Source of the DNA: Gammaproteobacteria bacterium
GTDB taxonomy: Bacteria > Pseudomonadota > Gammaproteobacteria > Steroidobacterales > GCA-2729495
Assembly (NCBI GenBank): GCA_021773815.1
Contig: JAJFJS010000098.1
Location: 1-44,935 of the forward strand
Direction: 5' to 3'
Length of the DNA stretch: 44,935 bases
A program made the position numbers and the translations under genes. The notes under the pieces were generated by a model that was given only the letters and a program-made list of their open reading frames with translations, was not told the origin of the DNA and did no database searches. This document shows, piece after piece, positions 6,176 to 15,694 of this stretch (position 1 is its first letter; each line of letters starts with the position of its first letter).

Positions 6176-9043
6176 ATGTTCAAGTCGAGATGCCTGATCG
6201 GCACCAGCAGCGCAGCATTGATCGTGTCTGGCATGTTGCTGTCAGTACCGATCGCGGGTTGGGCGCAGATCGAGGAGATCGTCGTCAGTACCCGCCGCAA
6301 GGAAGAAAACGTGCAGGACGTGCCGATCGCCGTCGATGTGATTTCATCCGAACAGATTGCGCGGCAGGGCATATCCGATCTCTCCGACGTCACCAAGCTG
6401 TCGACCAGCGTGCAGTTCGATACGTCTTTCGGTCCCTCGGATACGCGCATCGCGATCCGTGGCCTGTCCAATACGCGCGGTCGTTCGAACGTCGCGTTCC
6501 TCGTCGATAATGTCGATACGACGACCGAGAACTTCGTGTCCGCTGGTTCAGGCCTGCTCGCCAATCAGCGGCTGCTCGTCGATGTGGCCAATATCGAAAT
6601 CGTCAAGGGCCCGCAGAGCGCGCTGTTCGGGCGCGCCGCATTCGCCGGTGCGATCTCTTATACAACCAAGGATCCGGGCGATGAGTTTGAGGGTGAGATG
6701 CGACTGTCGGCCGGTGATGCCGGTCTGTTCGAGGTCGGCGGTGCGGTCGGTGGGCCGGTCGCGGGACTCGAGGATGTGCTTGGCATCCGCGTCAGCGGGG
6801 CCTATTGGACCGAAGACGGTTTCTACACGAACACCGTATCCGGCAGCAACCTCGGTGGCGAGGAGGGCTGGGGCACGGCGCTAACCGCGTTGTTTACACC
6901 GGCGGACAATGTCGAACTCAAGTGGCGTACCGAATACAGCGACAGCAAATATGACCAGCGACCGGGCATCCGGCTCGGCGGCGGCACGGACGGTACCGGC
7001 CTCGTGTTCTATCCGTACCCGGTCGACCCGTTGCTGATTCAGGGCAGCAGTGCGACGACGACCCGACTCGCCGATTTCGGCCAGTATTGTCCCGACGACA
7101 TCAAGGCGCAGCTGGCGGCGGCCGGTGAGACGCGGCCGGGTATCTGTCAGAACGCCGGCTACGGCAGCGGCGGCGGTCGGCGGCCGACGCTCAGCGAAGA
7201 TCCGGTCACGGGCCAGGATTACCGCGGCACCGAGACGCAGTTGTTGCGCTCGACGATGAACGCGTCGATGGACTTCGATTTCGGCACGTTCTCGTCGATC
7301 ACCGGCTTCACGGACTATGACGCGTTCGATGAACTCGATCAGGATTACCAGGCCGTCGGCCGGCCCGACACGCTGAAATCGCACCAGCAGGCGCGCTCCG
7401 ACCTCTCGACGTCGCAGTACAGCCAGGAACTGCGTTTCGCGTCGAGTTGGGAAAGCCCGCTGCAGGTTACGCTCGGCGGGTTGTACTGGAAAGAAGAGCG
7501 TAAGCAGGAAGACCTGAATTTCATTATTTCATGCATCGAGAACGGCAAGAACCCGGCGACTGGCGTCGTCTGGCCGGGTTCGCCGGTCAGCGGCATCTGC
7601 GACGGCACGAACAACACGATCTCGGGATGGCAGGAACACGCGCTCACACAGTTCCCGTGTCTCTATGATGCCAGCGGTGTGCCGGTGCCGGACCCGGCGA
7701 CGGGCACCTGCGTGCAGACGTCGCGCACGGCCGCGCCCTGGCGCGCCGACACCGAGCACAAGTCCGCGTATTTCAAGCTTGAATTCGACCTGTCGGACAC
7801 GTGGACCGTCGAATTCGAGAACCGGTTCGTCTGGGAGGATTTCAATATCCTGCGGCCGAACTTCAGTTCCTGCACGAGCCTGTTCTTCCCGTTCGGTACA
7901 ACTGCCTTCATTCCCGGCACCAAGGAAGGCCCGGTCACGAACGCCGCGCAGGATCTCGTCTGCACGAGCGAGCGCGTCATGAACCCGAACCTGCCGGCGC
8001 CGCCGGCCGATGCGAACGGCAACGACTGGTTCTTGCTGCAGGGTTCGGAAAAATCGAGCTACAACACGCCGAAGATCACGTCGCGCTGGCAGGCCACGGA
8101 CGACATGCAGGTCTACCTGTCGTGGGGTATCGGCCAGAAACCCGGCGGCATCAACACGCTGTCTTCGGGCGGCACCGCGACGAACATCGAAGATGAGCGC
8201 TTCGACTCCGAGCAAGTCACGGCATGGGAAATCGGTATGAAGTCCGACTGGGAACTGGCCGGCTTCCTGCGTTTCAACGGGTCGGTGTTCCTCAACGATT
8301 ACACCGACAAGCAGGTCGGCACGCAGATCGTGCAGGATCAGAGCGGCGTGCCGGCGCTGCAGCCGCGAATCGTCAATGCGGCCGGTGCTCAGGTCTGGGG
8401 CACCGAGCTCGAGGCGGTCTGGCAGCCGTCGTTTGCCGAGGGACTCGTCCTCAGCGCCAACTATACGTACCTGCACGCTGAGTTCACGGACTACGACGAT
8501 GACACGCGTTCGCTTGTTCGGGCGGCGCTGAACGGACAGTGCAACCTGATCTACAAGGACACCGACGATAACGTCGTGGCGTCGCTGCCGACCGGTTTCG
8601 ATCCGTTCAATCCGGCGGCCAGCGATCTGACGTCGTTCTGTCGTATCAACCAGAAAGGCAAGCGCCTCGAGCGGACGCCCAAGCACGCGTTCGTCAGCAC
8701 CGCGCAGTACACGGCGCCGCTGCTCGAGACGGGTGTCGACTACTTCGTCGAGCTGTCCGGGACCTATCAGGGCGACCGGTACCTGGATGTCGATAACGCC
8801 GTCAAGTTCGACGACTACGTGCTCGTCGATACGCGAGTCGGCCTGACGCAGGACAACTGGGAGTTTCTGGTCTATGTCGACAACCTGTTCGACGATGACA
8901 CGATCCAGACCGGCGGCAGCGGCCCGGACTTCGCCAAGCAGGTTACGGAGCTTGGGTTCACGTCCGGACTCGGCGTCACGCACTTCTTCGGCGTATTGCC
9001 CGATCCGCGCACGTTCGGCGCCAAGCTGATCATGCGGTTCTGA
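6176..9043 (+). CDS. TonB-dependent outer membrane receptor
   Basis: A 955-residue protein starts at MFKSRCLIGTSSAAL (ATG 6176, AAGGGGAG 6 nt upstream). A signal peptide ends near GWAQ. The TonB box 'EEIVVSTRRKEENVQDVPIAV' region is followed by the plug (residues about 45-165, 'IAIRGLSN', 'VEIVKGPQSALFG'-type signature seen here as 'IEIVKGPQSALFGR') and a long 22-strand barrel ending in 'TFGAKLIMRF', with the terminal Phe needed for assembly. The class with 'RRKEENVQDVPIAV' is widespread in oligotrophic proteobacteria and imports diverse hydrophobic or aromatic ligands as well as iron complexes. Several Cys pairs lie in extracellular loops. There is no TonB/ExbBD or regulator nearby. The ligand is unknown; the catabolic operon from 20809 is a candidate partner but 12 kb away. 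A terminator follows. Confidence 0.93.
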   Translation: MFKSRCLIGTSSAALIVSGMLLSVPIAGWAQIEEIVVSTRRKEENVQDVPIAVDVISSEQIARQGISDLSDVTKLSTSVQFDTSFGPSDTRIAIRGLSNTRGRSNVAFLVDNVDTTTENFVSAGSGLLANQRLLVDVANIEIVKGPQSALFGRAAFAGAISYTTKDPGDEFEGEMRLSAGDAGLFEVGGAVGGPVAGLEDVLGIRVSGAYWTEDGFYTNTVSGSNLGGEEGWGTALTALFTPADNVELKWRTEYSDSKYDQRPGIRLGGGTDGTGLVFYPYPVDPLLIQGSSATTTRLADFGQYCPDDIKAQLAAAGETRPGICQNAGYGSGGGRRPTLSEDPVTGQDYRGTETQLLRSTMNASMDFDFGTFSSITGFTDYDAFDELDQDYQAVGRPDTLKSHQQARSDLSTSQYSQELRFASSWESPLQVTLGGLYWKEERKQEDLNFIISCIENGKNPATGVVWPGSPVSGICDGTNNTISGWQEHALTQFPCLYDASGVPVPDPATGTCVQTSRTAAPWRADTEHKSAYFKLEFDLSDTWTVEFENRFVWEDFNILRPNFSSCTSLFFPFGTTAFIPGTKEGPVTNAAQDLVCTSERVMNPNLPAPPADANGNDWFLLQGSEKSSYNTPKITSRWQATDDMQVYLSWGIGQKPGGINTLSSGGTATNIEDERFDSEQVTAWEIGMKSDWELAGFLRFNGSVFLNDYTDKQVGTQIVQDQSGVPALQPRIVNAAGAQVWGTELEAVWQPSFAEGLVLSANYTYLHAEFTDYDDDTRSLVRAALNGQCNLIYKDTDDNVVASLPTGFDPFNPAASDLTSFCRINQKGKRLERTPKHAFVSTAQYTAPLLETGVDYFVELSGTYQGDRYLDVDNAVKFDDYVLVDTRVGLTQDNWEFLVYVDNLFDDDTIQTGGSGPDFAKQVTELGFTSGLGVTHFFGVLPDPRTFGAKLIMRF

Positions 9044-9070
9044 CGGACCACGCTATTCGCCTGCATTCAG

Positions 9071-9102
9071 GGCCCCCGGTCGTCGCCGACCGGGGGCCTT
9101 TT
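9071..9102 (+). terminator. Intrinsic terminator after the TonB receptor
   Basis: GGCCCCCGGTCG and CGACCGGGGGCC form a 12-bp perfect stem with loop TCGC, followed by TTTT, 28 nt after the receptor stop. Confidence 0.92.
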
Positions 9103-9136
9103 CCGTCCGGCCCCTGATCGCGTTACGATCGGTCCA

Positions 9137-11146
9137 ATGGCGGTCTCAATAACTAACTGCAAACCATACAGCGACCGGGTTGACGCGGCGCTCGCCGCAG
9201 CGCTCGCCTGGGCCGATGCCGATCAGCATGCCGACGGGTACTGGGTCGGCGTGCTTGAGTCGAACGCCTGTATGGAGGCCGAATGGCTGCTGGCCTTCCA
9301 CGTGCTCGGTCACGAGTATCCGTGGGCGGAAGAACTGGTGACCGGGATCCTGCGGCGACAACGGCCGGACGGCGCGTGGGAGACGTATCACGCGGCGCCG
9401 GCCGGGGACATCAATGCGACCGTCGAGTGCTATGCGGCGCTGCGCGCGCGCGGCTGGTCCGCCGATGCCGAGCCGCTGCAGCAGGCTCGGGCCTGGATCG
9501 TTGCGCACGGGGGGCTGTCGGCGACCCGCGTGTTCACGCGCATCTGGCTGGCGCTGATCGGCGAGTGGCCCTGGTCCAGAACGCCGAGCCTGCTGCCGGA
9601 AATCATTCATCTGCCGCTGTGGGCGCCGTTCAATATCTATCGCTTCGCCTCGTGGGCGCGCGCAACGCTCGTGCCGCTGACGCTATTGTCGGCGCGCGCC
9701 CATGCGCGGCCTTTGCCGGACGGTTGCCGCCTCGACGAGTTGTTTCCCGAGGGTCGCGAACGGTTCGACTATGCGACCGGTCGGCGCGGTGGCTGGTACT
9801 CGCGCCGCGGCTGGTTTCGGGCCGCGGATCGATGCGTCAAGCGGCTCGTCGGCGGCCGCCGGCTGCCCGGTCGCGCGCGCACCGTGCAGTGTTGCATCGA
9901 TTGGATCGTCGCTCGGCAGGACGCCGACGGCACCTGGGGCGGCATCCAGCCGCCATGGATCTATTCGCTGATGGCCCTGCATGCCGAAGGTCGGACACGT
10001 GACGATCCGGTCATCGCACGCGGTCTCGCCGCGCTCGATACGCACTGGTCGGTGCGGCGGCATGGCGGAAGAATTATTCAGGCGAGCCAATCGCCCGTCT
10101 GGGATACGGCGCTGATGCTGATCGCGCAACTCGATTGCGGTCGCACGCCGGCCGCACGCCCGGCGCTGCAGCGGGCCGTCGAGTGGTTGCTGGCGCACGA
10201 AGTGCGCACGGCGGGCGACTGGCAGGTTCGGTCACCCGGGGTCGAACCGGGCGGCTGGGCGTTCGAGCATGCCAACGCGCATTATCCGGATGTCGACGAT
10301 ACGGCCGTCGTCGTTTTGCTGCTGGCCCGACTGCGGCACGACATGCCGGATCCGGGGCGGATCGACGGCGCGATCGACCGGGCCGTGCGCTGGCTTACGG
10401 CGATGCAGTCGCGTAACGGCGGTTGGGCGGCATTCGATCGCGACAACGACAGTCAGCTGCTGGCCGACATGCCGTTCTGCGATTTCGGCGAAGCTGTCGA
10501 TCCGCCGAGCGCCGACGTTACGGCACATGTCCTCGAAGCGTTCGCGGCGCTCGGGCGCGATGGCTCGGACCCGGCCGTGCAGCGTGGCATCGCCTTCATC
10601 CGTGGCGAACAGGAGCCGGCGGGCAGCTGGTTCGGACGTTGGGGCGTCAACCACCTGTATGGCACGGTCGCCGTGCTGACGGCGCTGCGGGCGGTCGGCG
10701 AACCACGCGATGCGCCGACCATCATCCGGGCCGCCGACTGGCTGGCCGGGCAACAGAACGACGACGGCGGCTGGGGCGAGAGTTGTGCGTCCTATATGGA
10801 CCCGGCGCAAATCGGCCGCGGCGTCAGCACGCCGTCGCAGACCGGCTGGGCGCTGATGGGGCTCATTGCGGTCGATGCCGATCGGTATGCACCGGCGATC
10901 CGGCGCGGGACCGAATTCCTGGTCGCCGGTCAGGACGGCGGCACCTGGCCGGAGCCGCAATACACGGGCACGGGCTTCCCCGGCTATGGCATCGGCGCCC
11001 GAGCCGCGATCACAGATGCCGCAGCATGGGCGGCACGCCTGCAACAAGGCGGCGAATTGCAGCGCGGGTTCATGATCAATTACAACCTGTACCGGCACTA
11101 CTTCCCGCTGGCCGCCCTCGGCCGGGCGCGTCGGGCGATGCGTTAG
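9137..11146 (+). CDS. shc: Squalene-hopene cyclase
   Basis: A 669-residue protein of normal length for the family. It cyclises squalene to hopene/hopanol at the membrane. The catalytic acid motif D385-V-D-D ('YPDVDDTAVV') is intact. Multiple QW repeats are visible, such as 'QRPDGAWETY', 'QDADGTWGG', 'QSRNGGWAAF', 'QNDDGGWGE' and 'GQDGGTWPEP'. The conserved 'GGWAFEHANAHYPDVDD' and 'FYGTGFP'-type end (here 'YTGTGFPGYG') are also present. An overlapping frame on the minus strand is a shadow. The gene converges on hpnH with a 10-bp gap, so the cyclase is transcribed apart from the minus-strand hpn genes although it is functionally linked. Its promoter must lie in the 34 bp after the terminator, or transcription reads through it. 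Confidence 0.96.
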   Translation: MAVSITNCKPYSDRVDAALAAALAWADADQHADGYWVGVLESNACMEAEWLLAFHVLGHEYPWAEELVTGILRRQRPDGAWETYHAAPAGDINATVECYAALRARGWSADAEPLQQARAWIVAHGGLSATRVFTRIWLALIGEWPWSRTPSLLPEIIHLPLWAPFNIYRFASWARATLVPLTLLSARAHARPLPDGCRLDELFPEGRERFDYATGRRGGWYSRRGWFRAADRCVKRLVGGRRLPGRARTVQCCIDWIVARQDADGTWGGIQPPWIYSLMALHAEGRTRDDPVIARGLAALDTHWSVRRHGGRIIQASQSPVWDTALMLIAQLDCGRTPAARPALQRAVEWLLAHEVRTAGDWQVRSPGVEPGGWAFEHANAHYPDVDDTAVVVLLLARLRHDMPDPGRIDGAIDRAVRWLTAMQSRNGGWAAFDRDNDSQLLADMPFCDFGEAVDPPSADVTAHVLEAFAALGRDGSDPAVQRGIAFIRGEQEPAGSWFGRWGVNHLYGTVAVLTALRAVGEPRDAPTIIRAADWLAGQQNDDGGWGESCASYMDPAQIGRGVSTPSQTGWALMGLIAVDADRYAPAIRRGTEFLVAGQDGGTWPEPQYTGTGFPGYGIGARAAITDAAAWAARLQQGGELQRGFMINYNLYRHYFPLAALGRARRAMR

Positions 11147-11156
11147 CGGGTCTTGT

Positions 11157-12269
11157 TCAGGCGTCTTCGGGAACGTGCAATCGTTCGTCGAGTTGCCTTC
11201 CGGCCGTAACGACGGATTCCGCAACGGGGAGTTCCGGCGCCATCGGACCCTGCGTGCGCGGCCCCGACCAATGGGCGCGCAACGCCGCCAGCGGATGGGC
11301 CAGTGTGTCCGCGACGGCCGTGCCCTCATAGCCACAATGCGCCATGCAGTTGTTGCACTTCACGTTGCGCCCGGTGCCGTAGCGTTGCCAGTCGGTCGTG
11401 GCCATCAGGTCGGCGAAACTGTCGGCGTAACCCTCGTCGACGAGCAGGTAGCAGGGCCGTTGCCAGCCGAACACGTTATAGGTCGGATTGCTCCATGGCG
11501 TGCATGCGTAGGTCCGGTTGCCGGCGAGGAAATCCAGGTACAGACTCGAATGGTTCAACGGCCAGCGTGCGCGCCGTTCGCGCCCGAGCGAAAAAATATC
11601 ACGGAACAGTCGTTTCGTCTGGCGTCGGCCGAGAAAAATATCCTGGCGCGGCGCATGCTGATAATCGTAACCGGGTGATACCGTAATGCCCTCGACACCG
11701 AGACCGGTGGCGAAGTCGAAAAATGCGGCCGCTTCCCGCGCGTCGTGGTCCGTGAACAATGTGCAGTTGACGTTGACGCGAAAACCACGCGCGATCAATA
11801 TTTTTATTGCTCGCACGGCCTTGTCGAAGACGCCGTCCTGACAGACGGATTCATCGTGCCGCTCCCGCAGTCCGTCGAGGTGCACCGAAAACGTCAGGTA
11901 CGGGGAGGGCTCGTAGTCATCGATCTTCTTTACAGCGAGCAGTGCATTCGTGCACAGGTAGACAAATTTCTTGCGCGCGACGATACCGCGGACAATCTGC
12001 GGCATCTCGTGATGAATCAGCGGTTCGCCGCCGGGAATCGAGACGATCGGCGCATCGCATTCGTCGACTGCGGCCAGCGCCTGATCGACGCTGAGCCTCC
12101 GGCGCAGCACATTCTCGGGATAATCGATCTTGCCGCAACCGGCACAGGCGAGATTGCACTGGAACAGCGGTTCGAGCATCAGCACCAGCGGGTAGCGGGC
12201 GCGTCCGCGAAGCTTCTGCTTCAGCAGGTAGCCACCAACGCGCAATTGCTGAATCAAGGGGATACTCAT
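11157..12269 (-). CDS. hpnH: Adenosyl-hopene transferase, radical SAM
   Basis: A 370-residue protein from MSIPLIQQLRVGGYL (ATG 12269). The radical SAM cluster motif C38-N-L-A-C42-A-G-C45 is complete, followed by 'SIPGGEPLIH'. A C-terminal Cys group ('KCNNCMAHCGYEG') matches the SPASM-like tail of HpnH. HpnH joins the 5'-deoxyadenosyl group to diploptene, giving adenosylhopane, the first step to extended C35 hopanoids. It lies 10 nt downstream of hpnG, as the last gene of the minus-strand hopanoid cluster. Confidence 0.95.
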   Translation of the reverse strand: MSIPLIQQLRVGGYLLKQKLRGRARYPLVLMLEPLFQCNLACAGCGKIDYPENVLRRRLSVDQALAAVDECDAPIVSIPGGEPLIHHEMPQIVRGIVARKKFVYLCTNALLAVKKIDDYEPSPYLTFSVHLDGLRERHDESVCQDGVFDKAVRAIKILIARGFRVNVNCTLFTDHDAREAAAFFDFATGLGVEGITVSPGYDYQHAPRQDIFLGRRQTKRLFRDIFSLGRERRARWPLNHSSLYLDFLAGNRTYACTPWSNPTYNVFGWQRPCYLLVDEGYADSFADLMATTDWQRYGTGRNVKCNNCMAHCGYEGTAVADTLAHPLAALRAHWSGPRTQGPMAPELPVAESVVTAGRQLDERLHVPEDA

Positions 12270-12279
12270 GGGCGAACGA

Positions 12280-13011
12280 TCATAGCAGACACGTTGGGTC
12301 CGGCCGGCACAGCGATTTGCCGGCCTGTCGGCCACACGCATCGAGTGCTCGGGCCGCCGACCGGAACGCGATGCCCAGCCTGAGCAGGGCGCCGACATCG
12401 GCCGGCTGCCGCAGCAATGCGGTCAGCAGCGCCGTCCAGCGTATTGCGCCGTCGACCGTCAGCGCCTGACCGGCCGCCGCCGGGATGCGCGTGTTCCACG
12501 GATCGGCGACGGCGCGGATCACGAGGAACGGGATCGCATGGCGCCGCGCGAGCCGGGCGAGTTCTGCGGACTCCATATCCACGGCAACGGCGCCCGATTG
12601 TTCCGCAAGGATTCGTTTGTCCGCGGGTGTACACGCCGCGTGCGCGACCGAAATCAGTTCGCCGGATTCGATGGGTGTGCCGGCCAGGTCCGCACACACG
12701 CGATCGCGCCATGGCATCGTGACCGGGAAACGTTCGCCGGTTTCGGCAAGGATCTTGCGTGGTAGCAGCACGGCACCGGGCTTCAGCCCCGCGCTCAGCC
12801 CGCCGGCGACGCCGATCGAGACGAGTCCGGCCGGCCGGCGGTGCAGGATATCCGGCATTGTCGCGCGAATCCGGTCGGCGCCGATGCCGGTCTGCACGAG
12901 TAATGCACCGTGCGCGGTAATGTCGCTGCGTTCGACGACGCGCCGTTCGGCGGCGGTCGCCACGGCGAAAACGACCAGGGGGCGGGCATCGTGATTGTCG
13001 GCAGCGGACAC
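12280..13011 (-). CDS. hpnG: Hopanoid-associated phosphorylase (adenosylhopane nucleosidase/phosphorylase)
   Basis: A 243-residue protein of the purine nucleoside phosphorylase / MTA-SAH nucleosidase fold: 'SIGVAGGLSAGLKPG' (phosphate/ribose loop), 'VAVDMESAELARLA' (ribose-binding Met-Glu-Ser) and 'PFLVIRAVAD'. In hopanoid clusters this enzyme releases adenine from adenosylhopane to give ribosylhopane. I place the start at GTG 13011, 20 nt after the stop of the squalene synthase gene. A longer frame to 13290 overlaps that gene in the wrong style and is rejected. No strong ribosome site is seen, so translation may be coupled. Confidence 0.88.
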   Translation of the reverse strand: MSAADNHDARPLVVFAVATAAERRVVERSDITAHGALLVQTGIGADRIRATMPDILHRRPAGLVSIGVAGGLSAGLKPGAVLLPRKILAETGERFPVTMPWRDRVCADLAGTPIESGELISVAHAACTPADKRILAEQSGAVAVDMESAELARLARRHAIPFLVIRAVADPWNTRIPAAAGQALTVDGAIRWTALLTALLRQPADVGALLRLGIAFRSAARALDACGRQAGKSLCRPDPTCLL

Positions 13012-13031
13012 GTTACGCAGCGGAGTCCCGG

Positions 13032-14120
13032 TCAGGCGAGCCGGTCGGATGTCAGGCGCGCGCCCTGCGGTGGGCAGGTGGCCTGTTCGTCGGCGAGGAG
13101 CGGCAGTCCGCGGCTTGCCCAGGCGAACAGCAGCCGGACCATCCGGTTGCTGTACTGGGCGACGTTGCAGGTCATGACGGTGGCCCGTACCGCGCGGCGC
13201 GAGATTTTGACGTCGCTGCCGTTGTCGTAGCCCGGACTGCGATCGATCTGCCGCAGCGTGATTACGGCCATGCCGATTGCCCACAGGCAAAAACGTCGGA
13301 TGCCGACTTCGCGCCGCGGAATCAACAGCGTATAGCGCAGGGCGGCGCGCAGATGGGCATGCGCGATACCGACGAGTTGTTCGATGCCACCGGTCATCGC
13401 CGATGAATCGCGATCACGCATCGCGCGGGACAGGCCGCCTTCGAGATCGCGGAATATGCTGCGCGGTAACCAGCAGGTGTTGGCATCGCGATCTTCCCAG
13501 ATATCCTTGAGGATATTGGTCATCTGCAGGCCCTGCCCGAAGCAGACACTCAGCGCCATCATCTCGTTGCGGTGGCGGGCGAGTTCGGGGCAATGCTCGC
13601 AGAACAGGTCGGTCAGCATCTCGCCGACGATGCCGGCGACGAAGTAGCAGTAACGTTCGAGATCGACCAGCGCGGGCAGGCCGTCGAGTGTCTTGTGGGC
13701 CTGAAATTCCGGCATGCCCCCGCACATCGTTTCGACACAGCGCAGGACGGCGCGGCGTTGTGTCGGTGAAAACCGCGACAGTATGCGCACGACAATCGCT
13801 GTCTGTTCGACAAGTTCACGGTCGGCGCGCCGCGTGCGTTTGGACAGTCGCGCGGCGAGGTCTGCGGCGAACGGTCCGGCATCGTGGTTGCCCGCTCCGT
13901 CGGCGCCGATGACGGCGAGAAAGTCGGCCATCGCGGCGGTCTTTGCGGCGGCATCGAGTTCGGGGTCGTCCTCGATGGTATCGGCGATCCGGCACAGCAG
14001 GTAGGCATTGGCGACCACCGTTGCGAGCGGCGGCGGCAGTTGCGGAATCGTCAGCGCAAAGGTCCGCGATACCCGCGGCAGGATATCGTTCTGAAAAGAC
14101 AGGTCGCGGTCAGCGGACAT
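13032..14120 (-). CDS. Squalene synthase, single-enzyme (eukaryote-like) type
   Basis: A 362-residue protein from MSADRDLSFQND (ATG 14120, GGAG 8 nt upstream). It has both Asp-rich prenyl-diphosphate motifs, D47-T-I-E-D-D ('RIADTIEDDPE') and D206 in 'TNILKDIWEDRD', plus 'SRTFALTIPQLP' at the N-terminus. It condenses two farnesyl diphosphates to squalene, the substrate for Shc. At about 360 residues it is longer than HpnC or HpnD (about 280), and its 'AYLLCRIADTIEDD' pattern resembles one-step NADPH-dependent squalene synthases of eukaryotes and methylotrophs. No hpnC, hpnD or hpnE lies nearby, which agrees with a one-enzyme route. The one-step assignment is inferred. Some relatives make other products such as phytoene. 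Confidence 0.88.
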   Translation of the reverse strand: MSADRDLSFQNDILPRVSRTFALTIPQLPPPLATVVANAYLLCRIADTIEDDPELDAAAKTAAMADFLAVIGADGAGNHDAGPFAADLAARLSKRTRRADRELVEQTAIVVRILSRFSPTQRRAVLRCVETMCGGMPEFQAHKTLDGLPALVDLERYCYFVAGIVGEMLTDLFCEHCPELARHRNEMMALSVCFGQGLQMTNILKDIWEDRDANTCWLPRSIFRDLEGGLSRAMRDRDSSAMTGGIEQLVGIAHAHLRAALRYTLLIPRREVGIRRFCLWAIGMAVITLRQIDRSPGYDNGSDVKISRRAVRATVMTCNVAQYSNRMVRLLFAWASRGLPLLADEQATCPPQGARLTSDRLA

Positions 14121-14186
14121 CGCAGTTCTCCGGGCAGCCGCGGGCGCTGTCGCCAAACGATAGGAACGTGATACCGGGCGGCCGGT

Positions 14187-15590
14187 TCACGCGGCGCCCG
14201 CTTGCGTGCGGTCGGTCAGCACATGGCGGCCGATGCGCGTCAGCACATCCCAGACCGGCCCCGGGAAGGTTTCCAGCCCGCGCATGACGGCAGTGAACGC
14301 CGCGAGGAAGGCGTCGGCGTCGTCGCGCGACAGCGTCAGCGGCGGCAGCAGTTTGATGACGTCCATGTGATGACCTGCGACCTGCGTGATCATGCCGTGA
14401 TCTTCCAGCAGCGGCATGACGACGGCCTGCGGAAACAGGCTGGCATCCATCCGGTGCACCATCGACCAGGCGGTGCGCAGCGCCCGTCGTTGCGGCGCGC
14501 CCAGTTCGATACCGATCATCATGCCGCGGCCGCGCACGGCATGCAGGAATTCGAATTGCGGCACGAGCGCCTGCAATGCGTCGAGCAGGTAGGCGCCGTT
14601 CGCGCGGGCCTGCTCGATTGCGTTGTCGTCGTCGAGCGCCGTCAGTGTCGCCAGCCCGGCGACCATCGCCAGGCTGTTCTGGCCAAAAGTTGACGAATGC
14701 ACGACCGATCGCTCCAGCGATGAAAAGACCCGGTCGTAGATCGCCCGGCGTGTCAGCACGGCACCGATCGGCACGTACCCGCCGGACAGTGCCTTGGACA
14801 GCACGAGGATGTCCGGTGTCACACCCGGTTCGTGTTCGATCGCGAGGAAGTGACCCGTTCGGCCGATGCCCGTCTGCACCTCGTCGGCGACGAACAGCGT
14901 GCCGTGTTGCGCGCATAACGCCGCGGCGGCGCGCAGGTAGCCGTCGGGCGGGACATGCACGCCCTTGCCCTGGATCGGTTCGACGAAAAATGCCGCGATA
15001 TCGCCGGCCGCGAGCGCTGCGGCCAGCGCGTCGAGGTCGCCGAACGGCACGGCCGCGGTGCCGTCGAGCAGCGGCTCGAAACCGTTTCTGAAGGTAAGGT
15101 CGCCGTTCAGGGACAGCGACCCGTTGGTCAGGCCATGAAACGCATGTTCGCAAAACAGCAGGCGCGAGCGGCCGGTTGCACAGCGCGCAAACTTGATCGC
15201 GGTTTCCACGCCCTCGGTACCGGAGTTCGTAAAATACACGGTGTCGAGATCGCGCGGAACGCGCGCCTTGAGCGCCTCGGCAAGCAGTCCGGACAGCAGC
15301 GGGGCCTCCATCTGCACGAGGCTCGGGTAGTCGAGCGCCAGAAAGTCGAGCAGCGCCTGTTTGATGGCCGGATGATTGCGGCCGAGACCGAACACGCCGT
15401 ACCCGGAGATCAGATCGAGATAGCGGCGACCCTGGTGGTCCCACAGCGAGCCGCCGGATGCCCGCGTATAGCAGCGGTCGAAACCGATGGTCTGCAACAC
15501 GCGGGCGAAGCGCGGATTGATATGCGCGGTATGCAGCGCGTAGTTCCGCCCGGCGTTGGCTTCGATCAGGCTGGTGATGTCCAGTGGCAT
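14187..15590 (-). CDS. hpnO: Class III aminotransferase for aminobacteriohopanetriol
   Basis: A 467-residue PLP enzyme starting at MPLDITSLIEANAGRN (ATG 15590). Family marks are 'NSGTEGVETAIKFAR', 'FCEHAFHGLTNGSLS', 'FVADEVQTGIGRTG' and the PLP lysine K266 in 'LSKALSGGYVP'. HpnO converts the ribosyl/formyl hopane intermediate to 35-aminobacteriohopanetriol. The place between hpnN and the squalene synthase gene supports HpnO rather than an ornithine-type transaminase. Its start is 8 nt after a TAGAAT box, so the mRNA may be nearly leaderless. The same box occurs before hpnN. Confidence 0.9.
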   Translation of the reverse strand: MPLDITSLIEANAGRNYALHTAHINPRFARVLQTIGFDRCYTRASGGSLWDHQGRRYLDLISGYGVFGLGRNHPAIKQALLDFLALDYPSLVQMEAPLLSGLLAEALKARVPRDLDTVYFTNSGTEGVETAIKFARCATGRSRLLFCEHAFHGLTNGSLSLNGDLTFRNGFEPLLDGTAAVPFGDLDALAAALAAGDIAAFFVEPIQGKGVHVPPDGYLRAAAALCAQHGTLFVADEVQTGIGRTGHFLAIEHEPGVTPDILVLSKALSGGYVPIGAVLTRRAIYDRVFSSLERSVVHSSTFGQNSLAMVAGLATLTALDDDNAIEQARANGAYLLDALQALVPQFEFLHAVRGRGMMIGIELGAPQRRALRTAWSMVHRMDASLFPQAVVMPLLEDHGMITQVAGHHMDVIKLLPPLTLSRDDADAFLAAFTAVMRGLETFPGPVWDVLTRIGRHVLTDRTQAGAA

Positions 15591-15596
15591 AGGCAC

Positions 15597-15625
15597 GCAT
15601 TCTAGCCCGGAAATCTGCTCGGCCG
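15597..15625 (-). promoter_or_regulatory. Shared 29-bp box upstream of hpnO
   Basis: GCATTCTAGCCCGGAAATCT (plus strand, 15597-15616), followed by GCTCGGCCG, recurs almost unchanged upstream of hpnN at 18376-18404. On the coding strand it reads ..AGATTTCCGGGCTAGAATGC with TAGAAT, close to a sigma-70 -10 element. No -35 is obvious. Confidence 0.55.
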
Positions 15626-15694
15626 GTCGACGGTGGTTGAGAATTCCGGGTTTGCCTGCCTGCGCGGCGGGCAAGAAAGACGCGGGCACCCGGC

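Noticed and set aside
7529-8983. Long minus-strand frame inside the TonB receptor gene
   Set aside because: Arg-rich shadow caused by high GC. The plus-strand receptor is complete and has all family motifs.
14110-15600. 496-codon minus-strand frame overlapping hpnO in another frame
   Set aside because: Arg/Pro/His-rich translation without domains. HpnO in the adjacent frame has full PLP-enzyme motifs.
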